Position numbers and translations under genes: made by a program. From Lyngbya aestuarii BL J (GTDB lineage Bacteria; Cyanobacteriota; Cyanobacteriia; Cyanobacteriales; Microcoleaceae): a DNA stretch of 64,000 nt. Positions 55,226-63,138 of the stretch are shown here, piece after piece. The stretch spans positions 62,001 through 126,000 of the forward strand of contig NZ_AUZM01000007.1 in assembly GCF_000478195.2 (NCBI RefSeq), written 5' to 3'. Each line of letters starts with the position of its first letter. Position 1 is the first letter of the stretch. The notes under the pieces are model-generated. The model made no database searches, had not been told where the DNA came from, and worked only from the letters and a program-made list of their open reading frames with translations.

Positions 55226-55450
55226 TTAAATTTCGTATACAGCCTTGAGAATGCTTAATTTGTTGCGGATCATCAAGGTATAGGTTTCGAGTGCATCTAA
55301 TTCTTCTTGGGTAATCATTAGATTTTGCTCGTGTAACGATTTTAGGTGAGTTTTACGAACTTTTGTTTGAGATTTTGGTTTGGGTAGATCCTGATTTCTA
55401 CATTCCCGAATTCGGTGTTGATTTTCGGGAATTAAAGTGGTAGTGTCCAT
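55226..55450 (-). CDS. Small soluble protein, unknown
   Basis: The 74-residue basic protein has no signal peptide or membrane helix. The second half (LMITQEELDALETYTLMIRN to ILKAVYEI) is predicted to form helices with a possible coiled coil. It may be genuine, since the frame has balanced composition and an ATG, but there is no family match. Downstream, the 55109-55225 gap contains only the SH3 gene leader. The 235 bases upstream (55451-55685) hold no recognisable feature. Confidence 0.45.
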   Translation of the reverse strand: MDTTTLIPENQHRIRECRNQDLPKPKSQTKVRKTHLKSLHEQNLMITQEELDALETYTLMIRNKLSILKAVYEI

Positions 55451-55685
55451 AAGATTTACAGGTAAGGTTTACAGGTAAAGGTTAGGGATTAAGGGTTCAA
55501 ATTATCGGGAAAAGATGATGATTTTGATTAGTTATGGGGACAAGCTTTTTTTACGGAATGTAGTGCTTGATCTCCCTTAGTTCTGCGGTGAGAACGATTT
55601 AATTATAGTTTTGTTGTAATCTGCTGTTTTGAAGATTTAAAGCTTATAGAAATCAGCTTTTTCTTTCAGTTTTAAACTGTTGATT

Positions 55686-56041
55686 TTATTCTATTTTAGT
55701 TTGATATTTTATTTTATCTTTCAATTCAACTTTGCCCGAAAGTTTGCTTGAAGTTGATTTTAACAGCCAGGGATGAAGTTTGATTTGCGAGTCAGTCTTA
55801 GCTATGTTCCCGGTGACTTCAGATTCTTGTTTAAGCCGAGTGATGCACTCTGGCACAAGTATGTATCTTTCGTCGTTTTTTTGATGCCTGACCAACTGAT
55901 CAAAGGTGACGATTGAGAAGAATTCAAGGAAGCAAATTCAACTGTCGCTGCTGCTTTTTGGGGAGCGATTTGAGCATGAACACCAATTGTAGTAACTAAA
56001 GCAGTTGCCGTGAGTAAGATTTCAGTGAATGTGATTTTCAT
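55686..56041 (-). pseudogene. Exported small protein broken by a frameshift at an A7 run
   Basis: From the ATG at 56041 (AGGAGAAAGGA upstream), the frame encodes a signal peptide (ILLTATALVTTIGVHAQ) and then SSQSSPLISWSGIKK. In the homopolymer A7 (minus strand; plus T7 at 55876-55882) the original frame continues only to 55802 with unlikely composition. The next frame instead reads NDERYILVPECITRLKQESE and on to 55686, with protein-like composition. A one- or two-base indel in A7 therefore probably split the gene. Alternatives are a sequencing error or transcriptional slippage restoring the product. An overlapping upstream mini-gene at 56038-56148 is translationally coupled to it. Confidence 0.6.
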
Positions 56042-56148
56042 CGTTTCCTTTCTCCTAGATAACATCGGATAGTTTGCGTTTGAACCGCTTGTACAAACCA
56101 GCTACCAACTTCAATAATGGTATTGAATTGGTCTACAGTGCTTAACAT
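56038..56148 (-). CDS. 36-residue peptide gene, ATGA-coupled to the gene downstream
   Basis: The ATG at 56148 has AGAGGAG six bases upstream. The peptide begins MLSTVDQFNTIIEVGSWFVQ and ends in a basic tail, GERKR. Its TGA overlaps the ATG of the next gene (ATGA), a classical translational-coupling arrangement. It could be a leader peptide or a functional small protein. There is no known family. Confidence 0.5.
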   Translation of the reverse strand: MLSTVDQFNTIIEVGSWFVQAVQTQTIRCYLGERKR

Positions 56149-56269
56149 TTTCCACTCCTCTAATTATGGGCTTCAGCACGGGCTATTTTTAGAAAAAAAA
56201 GGGAGTTGCTTGTTGAACTCAAATAATACGGAAACTAGAGTACAACTCCCATTTATAAGCACCTGAAAT

Positions 56270-56851
56270 TTAGTTGTAGAGCGGCTCACCACTGGCCGTT
56301 CCATTTCCGTATTCTGTCATGTGTTCAACAAAAATGTCCCCTTGTTCACGATTTCCTGGGGATAGGGTGAAAACCACATTATCCGTATTGGCTTCACCTG
56401 CTTCTTGAGAAGCAAAAACTACAACTTCGTTATTGACGACTCCAGCTTGATACATTTCTTCTAGAGTGTCAATTCCTAAAGATTCCGCTAAATTTGTTAA
56501 GCGAGTGCTAACAGCATGAGCGCGGCGTTCGGGTGTATAGGAACCTTTAGGATCGCTTGAGGAAAGAGTTTCTCTCCAAATAATTAAAGGCTCAGAACCC
56601 ACTTGAACAACTTGGGTTTCAACAACAGGATAGTCACCTAATAGATCGGGATTATCCAAGTCATAGGTTTCACGAACCACCATAGGAACTGTACCGAATT
56701 CGTTTTCTTCAGCACTGATTTCGACAACTTCAAAAACGACTCGATCTCTTACATAGGTATTAGAAGGCTTGGCTTCGACTTGAGAAACTGTACCAACTAA
56801 ACCGGCGGTGATGATGGCGGACGCGACGAATGCTTTGATGGTGCTTTTCAT
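56270..56851 (-). CDS. Exported protein, unknown
   Basis: The 193-residue protein has a signal peptide ending at SQVEAK (about 28). The mature part is rich in beta-prone segments (RDRVVFEVVEIS, VPMVVRETYDLD, PVVETQVVQVGSEPLIIWRE) followed by a helical region (RAHAVSTRLTNLAESLGID) and a C-terminal NVVFTLSPGNREQGDIFVEH segment. No cysteines are seen after the signal. I do not recognise the family. It is the best-preserved member of this run of small secreted proteins. Confidence 0.75.
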   Translation of the reverse strand: MKSTIKAFVASAIITAGLVGTVSQVEAKPSNTYVRDRVVFEVVEISAEENEFGTVPMVVRETYDLDNPDLLGDYPVVETQVVQVGSEPLIIWRETLSSSDPKGSYTPERRAHAVSTRLTNLAESLGIDTLEEMYQAGVVNNEVVVFASQEAGEANTDNVVFTLSPGNREQGDIFVEHMTEYGNGTASGEPLYN

Positions 56852-57451
56852 GTTAGTTTACCTAGAGGTAATGTTCAGAGTAAGGAGTTGTTTGGCTTGC
56901 GATACTCTTTAAGGTAAGGCAAAATCAGGGTCGTTGTCAGTAAGAACAAAGTGATGTGTTCTGAGGTGATCTGGCTCCGTCGGTAAGGGTAAAGTAACCA
57001 AAAAGTGAGGGGGATCACAATACGGAGGTGATAAACGTTCTTGTCTTTCTGGGGATTTATAAGCTAAAAGCAAGGCTAATCAAGTGATTGAGCCTCGGGA
57101 AAGCGATTTTCAGTTCTCGATCAGCAATTATTCTCACTGGACTGTTCATCTGATGACTCGCCTTCACTTCTTCTATATATATACGATTGTTTCCCGAGAA
57201 CACGATTGTGATGGCCCTCATCAACGCCAAACCCACTCACTCTACTGACCAAAAACAACCACTTGGCTGTCTAGGGTTGGCACCAGTCTGATCATAGACT
57301 GCTCTGACAAGAGATTTGCATGATCCGCTCCAACTTAACAGAAACTCATTCCAATCAAAATTAGATTCAAAAGCGTTCTTCTGCAAAAGTGTATAAGTCT
57401 GTATGAAAAACTTGTGAAAATCTATTCATTGAAGATTAGTTTCGCTATAAT
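56852..57451. other. 600-base noncoding region with long-range inverted repeats
   Basis: No credible gene is present on either strand. CTCGGGAAA (57094-57102) is exactly complementary to TTTCCCGAG (57190-57198), and GTTCTCG (57113-57119) to CGAGAAC (57195-57201); these alternatives share bases. ACGATTGT is repeated at 57183-57190 and 57202-57209. TATATATATA lies just before, at about 57174-57183. The arrangement could be a small RNA of about 110 bases with two competing folds. Confidence 0.4.
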
Positions 57452-57706
57452 TCAGATTGCAACTATTTCATAAACTGATGTTTGCCAAAAGTCTCTATCT
57501 TCAGGATGAATAAGCTTTTCAACTTGATCAAAATTGAGTTGTTCTGGGGTTGGAGTTAGACCAAAAACTTGAAATACTTCTTCAGACCAAGTAACTTCGT
57601 TCGTGTTGAAATCATATTCCCAATTTCCGACGTGAGCGACTCGTTGAGCTTCTAATAAATTTTCTTGACTATGACGTAATTCTTTCTTTATATTCCTAAA
57701 AATCAC
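57452..57706 (-). pseudogene. Truncated PAS-domain fragment of a sensor kinase
   Basis: The 84 residues, from a GTG, begin with a coiled linker (KKELRHSQENLLEAQRVAHV) and the first two thirds of a PAS domain (GNWEYDFNTNEVTWSEEVFQ to IHPEDRDFWQTSVYE), then stop. PAS domains need about 100 residues, and the C-terminal strands plus any output domain are missing, so this is most likely the residue of a larger kinase. The very similar PAS6 of the giant kinase (IGIWELDLVNNVLTWDERMY) shows the kind of source. Confidence 0.7.
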
Positions 57707-57929
57707 TTCTTTTTAAGAGGTTTTTATATTGATTATGATCGAACTTATTAAATTTTTATAGACTTTACAAGTCAAGTAAGATCCAGATGAAATGATTAAA
57801 TCACCGAGTCTACCTGAGGAGAGAGTGATTTTTATATCTGTAGACGGATTAAATTTACTCATAATCACTATAAATTTAAGATAAGGTTAAAAAAATCAAA
57901 AACCTAAAATAAAGAGTCTGGAGATGATT

Positions 57930-58244
57930 ATGATAAAATTTTTAAGTGGTCTAACTATTACTTTTGTCGGGTTAAATCTCGGCCTACCCGCATTCGCACA
58001 GTTCGGAGAAACAGCTCAAGAATAATCTCTCGATACCCCAACTCAACAGGCGATCATCTGTGATTACAGATATAAAATTGGTGAGGTTGAATGGGAACGA
58101 GAGAGTGCCAGTGGAACCACTCGTTTAGAAGCTAAAGATAGACGCGATCAACGGATTGATCGTTTAGAAGAAGAAGCTGACGAAGAAGGACAAGAACTGG
58201 AAGTCGTTTATACCCAATGTCGCGATCCTTATGGTCGAAATTAA
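57930..58244 (+). pseudogene. Exported small protein interrupted by an in-frame TAA
   Basis: The ATG at 57930, with GGAG six bases upstream, opens a signal peptide (LSGLTITFVGLNLGLPAFAQ) and a few mature residues, then TAA at 58023-58025. The same frame continues for 72 more codons: SLDTPTQQAIICDYRYKIGE, a charged helix and DRRDQRIDRLEEEADEEGQE, ending TQCRDPYGRN at 58242-58244. Two cysteines (ICDY, TQCRD) remain. Removing one stop would give a 104-residue secreted protein. A single substitution (for example GAA or CAA to TAA) explains it. Confidence 0.7.
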
Positions 58245-58431
58245 TTTATTCCCAGCCTACTCAGTTGCATAACAATGGGTTCTGTTGTGATAGAAAGACG
58301 GAAATTCAAGTCAGCAGCAGAACCTAATTTTGCCAAAATATCCATACAGCTTATTAACTTGAATTATACCAATTTTATTGATAAAATTGACAAAATTGAT
58401 CTGCTTTAGTTGTCCAGAAAAAAAAATAATT

Positions 58432-59514
58432 ATGACTGCCACTCTATCTAACCCTTCTTCCATTGAATCTTACTTAGGGGATGAAGCCGAAAGCTTACTA
58501 ACTTACAAAGCCAAATATCCTCAAGATCAATTACATTTACCAGGGGGTGACTTTGTTGAGCGAGTTTTTACTCAAAGCGATCGCCATCCTCAAGTTTTAC
58601 GAAGTCTTCAACAACTTTATTCGACAGGTAGACTTGCCAATACAGGCTATGTTTCGATCTTACCTGTTGATCAAGGAATCGAACATTCTGGTGCCGCCTC
58701 TTTTGCACCCAACCCCCTCTATTTTGATCCCGAAAATATTATCAAACTTGCATTAGAAGGCGGTTGTAACGCGGTTGCAACGACGTTAGGTGTGTTGGGA
58801 ATGATGTCCCGAAAATATGCTCATCGTATCCCTTTTATCGTTAAACTCAATCATAACGAACTTCTCACCTATCCTAATGCTCACGACCAAATTATGTTTG
58901 CAAATGTCGAACAAGCTTGGAATTTAGGAGCCGTTGCAGTTGGAGCAACAATTTATTTTGGTTCTCCCGAATCTAGCCGTCAAATTCAAGAAGTCAGTCA
59001 AGCTTTTGCTCATGCTCATCAATTAGGAATGGTGACAATCTTATGGTGTTATCTTCGTAATGATGTTTTTAAACAAGATCAAGATTATCACTTGGCTGCT
59101 GATTTAACAGGTCAAGCCAATCATCTAGGTGTCACTCTAGAAGCCGATATTATTAAGCAAAAATTACCTCAATGTAATCGCGGTTATGAAGCGGTTGCTC
59201 AAGCCACTGGTGAAAAATATGGTCGGACTCATGAGTTAGTTTCTTCTGAACTGACAAGCGATCATCCGATTGATTTGACACGCTATCAAGTTCTCAATTG
59301 CTATGCGGGTCGGAGTGGTTTAATTAACTCGGGTGGTGCTTCTGGAAAAAGTGACTTTGCAGAAGCTATCCGAACTGCGGTAATTAATAAACGAGCGGGT
59401 GGATGTGGATTAATTTCAGGTCGAAAAACATTTCAACGTCCGTTTTCTGAAGGGGTTAAACTTTTTAATCTGATTCAAGATGTCTATCTGTCTTCAGAAG
59501 TGACGATTGCTTAA
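58432..59514 (+). CDS. Class I fructose-bisphosphate aldolase
   Basis: The frame is open from a TTG at 58378, but the ATG at 58432 ([16 protein letters not shown]) is the expected start and gives 360 residues. The cyanobacterial class I (DhnA/FbaB-like) pattern is seen: [20 protein letters not shown], then [15 protein letters not shown], the Schiff-base lysine candidate in [30 protein letters not shown] and [17 protein letters not shown] with the phosphate-binding loop. It cleaves fructose-1,6-bisphosphate reversibly in glycolysis and the Calvin cycle. It does not need a metal, unlike the class II enzyme that cyanobacteria also have. A terminator follows. Confidence 0.93.
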   Translation: MTATLSNPSSIESYLGDEAESLLTYKAKYPQDQLHLPGGDFVERVFTQSDRHPQVLRSLQQLYSTGRLANTGYVSILPVDQGIEHSGAASFAPNPLYFDPENIIKLALEGGCNAVATTLGVLGMMSRKYAHRIPFIVKLNHNELLTYPNAHDQIMFANVEQAWNLGAVAVGATIYFGSPESSRQIQEVSQAFAHAHQLGMVTILWCYLRNDVFKQDQDYHLAADLTGQANHLGVTLEADIIKQKLPQCNRGYEAVAQATGEKYGRTHELVSSELTSDHPIDLTRYQVLNCYAGRSGLINSGGASGKSDFAEAIRTAVINKRAGGCGLISGRKTFQRPFSEGVKLFNLIQDVYLSSEVTIA

Positions 59515-59546
59515 CTGATCTGTTTAATTCAGTCCATGTTTTTAGC

Positions 59547-59577
59547 GTCCCGGTTTGTTTAATCGACTGGGACTTTT
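59547..59577 (+). terminator. Terminator after the aldolase gene
   Basis: GTCCCGGT (59547-59554) pairs with ACTGGGAC (59566-59573) with one mismatch, followed by TTTTAT. It lies between convergent genes. Confidence 0.75.
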
Positions 59578-59616
59578 ATCTTTATAAAAAAGCGATGTGA
59601 CTTAATTTGTTTAACT

Positions 59617-60447
59617 TTACATTCCCGGACTTTTAGCCAGCATTGCCCGCAGAGTTTTAGGATCAGGATAAATGGGTAGTTGATAATTTGTTCGTTCAAT
59701 TTTGCTGTTGTATTCACCATTTGCATAAAGCGTTAAAACTCGAAACCCAGGTGTAGCGATATCATCAAAAGTTAACTCATCTTCCTGAGGTTTGAACTGT
59801 ACACAAGTCGAAGGACAACCCCAATAAACAACTCCATTCCGAATGGTTTCAAACTCCTGATGAATATGCCCAAAAATCACTAATTTCACCTGTGAATAGC
59901 GATCAATGACCGCAAAAAAATCTTCTGGATTTTGTAACTTAATTTTATCCATCCAGCGTGATCCAATTAGCACAGGCGGATGATGTAAAGCAATTAATGT
60001 TGGTTGATCGGGATGCTGTTGTAACTGAGACTCTAAATATTTTAAAGATTCAGAAGTTAATTCACCGTGAACTTTTCCCGGAGATTGACTATTCAATAAA
60101 ATAAACTTCCAATTACTGATATTAAAGGCTTTTTTAATTGAAATGGGTGTTTTTTTAAGAATAGATTCCGCAACGGATAAATCATCGTGATTTCCCGGTA
60201 TCCAATAGGTGGAAGTATTAAACGGTTGAATAAGTGCTTGTAACTGTTGGTAAGATTCGCTTGTTTCATCTTGAGACAAATCTCCTGTAATCAGTAAGAC
60301 ATCTGGATGGATATTGAGTTGACGAATCAATTCCAATACTGCGATCAAAGAATCAGCAGTCGTTAAACCCATCATTTTTTGATCGGGGTTCGCAAACAAA
60401 TGAGTATCGGAAATTTGAATAACTTGTATCGGTTTAGTTTGAGGCAT
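59617..60447 (-). CDS. cpdA: CpdA-like 3',5'-cyclic-AMP phosphodiesterase
   Basis: The 276-residue calcineurin-like phosphoesterase has all five metal motifs: QISDTHLF, LLITGDLSQDE, WIPGNHDD, LIALHHPP and VIFGHIHQE. Together these define the class III phosphodiesterase CpdA, which hydrolyses cAMP, and many filamentous cyanobacteria use cAMP as a signal. Other metallophosphatase substrates cannot be ruled out from sequence alone. It is divergent from the nucleotidase gene, with 93 bases between. Confidence 0.9.
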   Translation of the reverse strand: MPQTKPIQVIQISDTHLFANPDQKMMGLTTADSLIAVLELIRQLNIHPDVLLITGDLSQDETSESYQQLQALIQPFNTSTYWIPGNHDDLSVAESILKKTPISIKKAFNISNWKFILLNSQSPGKVHGELTSESLKYLESQLQQHPDQPTLIALHHPPVLIGSRWMDKIKLQNPEDFFAVIDRYSQVKLVIFGHIHQEFETIRNGVVYWGCPSTCVQFKPQEDELTFDDIATPGFRVLTLYANGEYNSKIERTNYQLPIYPDPKTLRAMLAKSPGM

Positions 60448-60540
60448 AATTCACGAATTGATTGATTTTGAGGTTGAAAATAGACATTACTGATCAGACT
60501 GCGGCTATACTCGGTATGGAGAGCAGCAGGAGTCTATAAA

Positions 60541-61497
60541 ATGTCCTACGATCGCGAAAAGCAAGTTGCAATTGAAGCCACGTTATCGGCTGCCAAATTG
60601 TGTGAAAAAGTCCGTCAGGATATTCCCCCCGCTATGGAAAAAGGCGATAAAAGCCCCGTTACCGTAGCAGATTTGGGTTCACAGGCGATTATTTGTAAAG
60701 CCATTAGTGAAGTCTTTTCCCATGATCCCATTGTCGGGGAAGAAGACGCGACGGAATTACGCAAGCCGGAAATGGCGGAGAACTTGGCAAAAGTCACCGA
60801 ATATGTTAAAGGTGAGATTGCCGATGCCACATCCGAACAGGTGACAACCTGGATTGATCGCGGAAATGGTCAAGTTGGTCAACGTTTTTGGACGTTAGAT
60901 CCGATTGATGGGACGAAAGGCTTTTTGCGTCAAGATCAATATGCGATCGCCTTAGCGTTGATTGAAGATGGCGAAGTGAAAGTCGGGGTGATGGCTTGTC
61001 CGGCTTATCCCGTTCCCAATCATAAACCCGGAATGTTGTTTATGGCGGTTCGGGGTGAAGGGGCGATTATGATGCCCTTTGCAACAGCCGAACAGACTCC
61101 GATTCATGTCGTTAAAGCTGATGATACCGCAAATATGCGCTTTGTTGAAAGTGTGGAATCTGCTCACGGCGATCAGGATCGACAAAACGCGATCGCCCAA
61201 GCGGTGGGAATTAAAGCCGATTCAGTACGGATGGATTCTCAAGCTAAATACGGGGCAGTGGCTTCAGGAAAGGCAGCGCTTTATTTACGGCTTCCCTCTC
61301 CCAAGTCTCCTGACTACCGCGAGAATATTTGGGATCATGCAGCAGGCGCGATCGTTGTCGAAGAAGCAGGCGGGCGCGTTACAGATATGTATGGTAAACC
61401 GTTAGATTTTGCCTCTAAACCGAAGATGATGGAAAATCAGGGGGTTGTTGTTAGCAATGGCATTATTCACGATACGGTATTAGCTGCCTTGAAATAG
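60541..61497 (+). CDS. 3'(2'),5'-bisphosphate nucleotidase (HAL2/CysQ-like)
   Basis: The 318-residue protein belongs to the inositol monophosphatase superfamily. The metal-binding motifs are GEEDAT, LDPIDGTKGF and WDHAAGAIVVEEAGG. The DPIDGTKGFLR form and the 35-residue insert between the first and second motifs are typical of the HAL2 branch that converts PAP to AMP in sulfate assimilation, with inositol phosphates as possible extra substrates. It is cytoplasmic. A terminator lies 70 bases downstream. Confidence 0.92.
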   Translation: MSYDREKQVAIEATLSAAKLCEKVRQDIPPAMEKGDKSPVTVADLGSQAIICKAISEVFSHDPIVGEEDATELRKPEMAENLAKVTEYVKGEIADATSEQVTTWIDRGNGQVGQRFWTLDPIDGTKGFLRQDQYAIALALIEDGEVKVGVMACPAYPVPNHKPGMLFMAVRGEGAIMMPFATAEQTPIHVVKADDTANMRFVESVESAHGDQDRQNAIAQAVGIKADSVRMDSQAKYGAVASGKAALYLRLPSPKSPDYRENIWDHAAGAIVVEEAGGRVTDMYGKPLDFASKPKMMENQGVVVSNGIIHDTVLAALK

Positions 61498-61570
61498 TCA
61501 GAATAATTCTCAAGTTCTCGTCGAGAATTCATAACATTTTAGATTGACAATTTGATCATTTTCAATTATT

Positions 61571-61600
61571 GGGGGTAAGGGTGCTTTCCCCCTTTTTTGT
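61571..61600 (+). terminator. Rho-independent terminator after the nucleotidase gene
   Basis: GGGGG (61571-61575) and CCCCC (61588-61592) form the stem, and TTTTTTG follows at once. Confidence 0.85.
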
Positions 61601-61727
61601 CAAGTCGAGTCTAAAAAAATTAATGTTTGATTAATCTCACTTTTATGCTATAGTCGTATGCTGGAACGGTATATTTAAACGATAATAAAAAACCGACCCA
61701 ACCTTAACAACCAATGAGGGTGAATCC

Positions 61728-61937
61728 ATGAAAATTAGTGCAAGAAATTCCCTAAAAGGAACCATTAAAGCAGTACACGAAGGAGCTGTTAATACAGAAG
61801 TTGTTCTTGAAGTTGCTCCCGGCGTGGAAGTGGTTTCTATCATTTCTAAGGCTTCCGCTGAAGCATTAGGTTTGGCTGCGGGGAAAGAAGCCTATGCTGT
61901 TGTCAAAGCTAGCAATGTGATCTTAGCTGTTGATTAG
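61728..61937 (+). CDS. Mop-type molybdate-binding protein (TOBE domain)
   Basis: The 69-residue protein is a single TOBE domain: SARNSLKGTIKAVHEGAVNT, EVVLEVAPGVEVVSIIS and SAEALGLAAGKEAYAVVKAS followed by NVILAVD. This is the full length of the small Mop molybdopterin/molybdate-binding family (molbindins), hexameric intracellular stores of molybdate or tungstate. GAGGGTG nine bases upstream is the ribosome site. No modABC genes are next to it. A hairpin follows. Confidence 0.95.
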   Translation: MKISARNSLKGTIKAVHEGAVNTEVVLEVAPGVEVVSIISKASAEALGLAAGKEAYAVVKASNVILAVD

Positions 61938-61969
61938 CATTTAAAAACACTTCATCGTGTTTGGCAGAG

Positions 61970-61988
61970 GTGGGCATTTAATGCCCAT
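61970..61988 (+). terminator. Hairpin after mop
   Basis: TGGGCAT (61971-61977), TTA and ATGCCCA (61981-61987) form a perfect 7-bp stem plus a G-T pair. It is related in sequence to the hairpin after map (1517-1531) and lies between convergent genes. Confidence 0.6.
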
Positions 61989-62020
61989 CTTCAGTTATTT
62001 TTATTGAGTTTAGATGAACA

Positions 62021-63037
62021 TCAATCGTCATTTTGAGGCACTTGAGTTAATGCTTCTTGCACCACTTCAACCCCTGCACCTGCGAGATAACCATTCTCAC
62101 TGAGATACCGTTTCCAAGCTTTTGTTCCCGGTTGTCCGCTAAAGAGTTGTAAAACATGGCGCATGATACTATTGAGTTTAACGCCTCGACTCAGCCAATA
62201 TTCTAAATAAGGAAACATCGCTTCGACGACTTGATGACGAGTTAAAGGGATTGTTTTTTCTCCATAAAATTCTTGATCTGCGGTTGCAAATAAATAAGGA
62301 TTATCATAAGCTGCACGTCCAATCATCACCGCATCTACAGATTTTAACTGTTCGTGAACTTGAGAAAAAGTTGTCAACCCGCCATTAATTTCAATCAATA
62401 AATGGGGGAATTCTTGTTTCAACCGATGCACATCTTCATAGCGTAATGGGGGAATATTTCGGTTATCTTTTGGGCTTAAACCCTGTAACCAAGCTTTCCG
62501 CGCATGAACGGTAAATTGTTGACAACCAGATCCAGAAACAATCTCTACAAAATTCGCCATATCTTCATAGCGATCGCGATCATCTATCCCAATGCGATGT
62601 TTAACCGTAACTGGAATGTTTACCCGTTGTTGCATCTTTGAAACCGCTTCGGCGACTCGTTGGGGTTGCGCCATCAAACAAGCCCCAAAATTGCCATCTT
62701 GTACCCGTGAACTCGGACATCCGACATTCAAATTCACCTGATCATAACCCATATCTTCGGCAATTTCTGCACAAATTGCTAACTCCTGGGGTTGATCTCC
62801 TCCAATTTGTAAAACCAGGGGTTTTTCTTCAGGAGAAAAGCCTAAAAGTTTTTCGCGATCGCCATGTATAATCGCCGCAGAAGTCACCATTTCGGTGTAC
62901 AATAAAGTCCGTCGGGTAATTTGGCGCATGAAATACCGAAAATGGCGATCGGTGCGATCCATCATCGGCGCGATACTCAAAGGATAAACGCGATCCGTTG
63001 CAGAAATGGGTGTTAACAATAGGGAGTTTAAATTCAT
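62021..63037 (-). CDS. dusA: tRNA-dihydrouridine synthase A
   Basis: The 338-residue FMN enzyme reduces uridine to dihydrouridine in the tRNA D-loop (positions 20/20a). The N-terminus, PLSIAPMMDRTDRHFRYFMR, carries the DusA form of the FMN-binding motif (APMMDWTD-like). NLNVGCPSSRVQDGNFGACLM contains the catalytic Cys, followed by VTVKHRIGID and EINGGLTTF, and MIGRAAYDNPYLF is the C-terminal FMN phosphate loop. The family length is normal. Confidence 0.96.
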   Translation of the reverse strand: MNLNSLLLTPISATDRVYPLSIAPMMDRTDRHFRYFMRQITRRTLLYTEMVTSAAIIHGDREKLLGFSPEEKPLVLQIGGDQPQELAICAEIAEDMGYDQVNLNVGCPSSRVQDGNFGACLMAQPQRVAEAVSKMQQRVNIPVTVKHRIGIDDRDRYEDMANFVEIVSGSGCQQFTVHARKAWLQGLSPKDNRNIPPLRYEDVHRLKQEFPHLLIEINGGLTTFSQVHEQLKSVDAVMIGRAAYDNPYLFATADQEFYGEKTIPLTRHQVVEAMFPYLEYWLSRGVKLNSIMRHVLQLFSGQPGTKAWKRYLSENGYLAGAGVEVVQEALTQVPQNDD

Positions 63038-63138
63038 CGGATATTAGCGATAAGAGAGCAGATAGATCACTGCAATTGTTTCCAGTTTAGGAGATAATAG
63101 ACTGAGTATTATTTTTGTCGTTTAGTCAAAAGAGTTCG

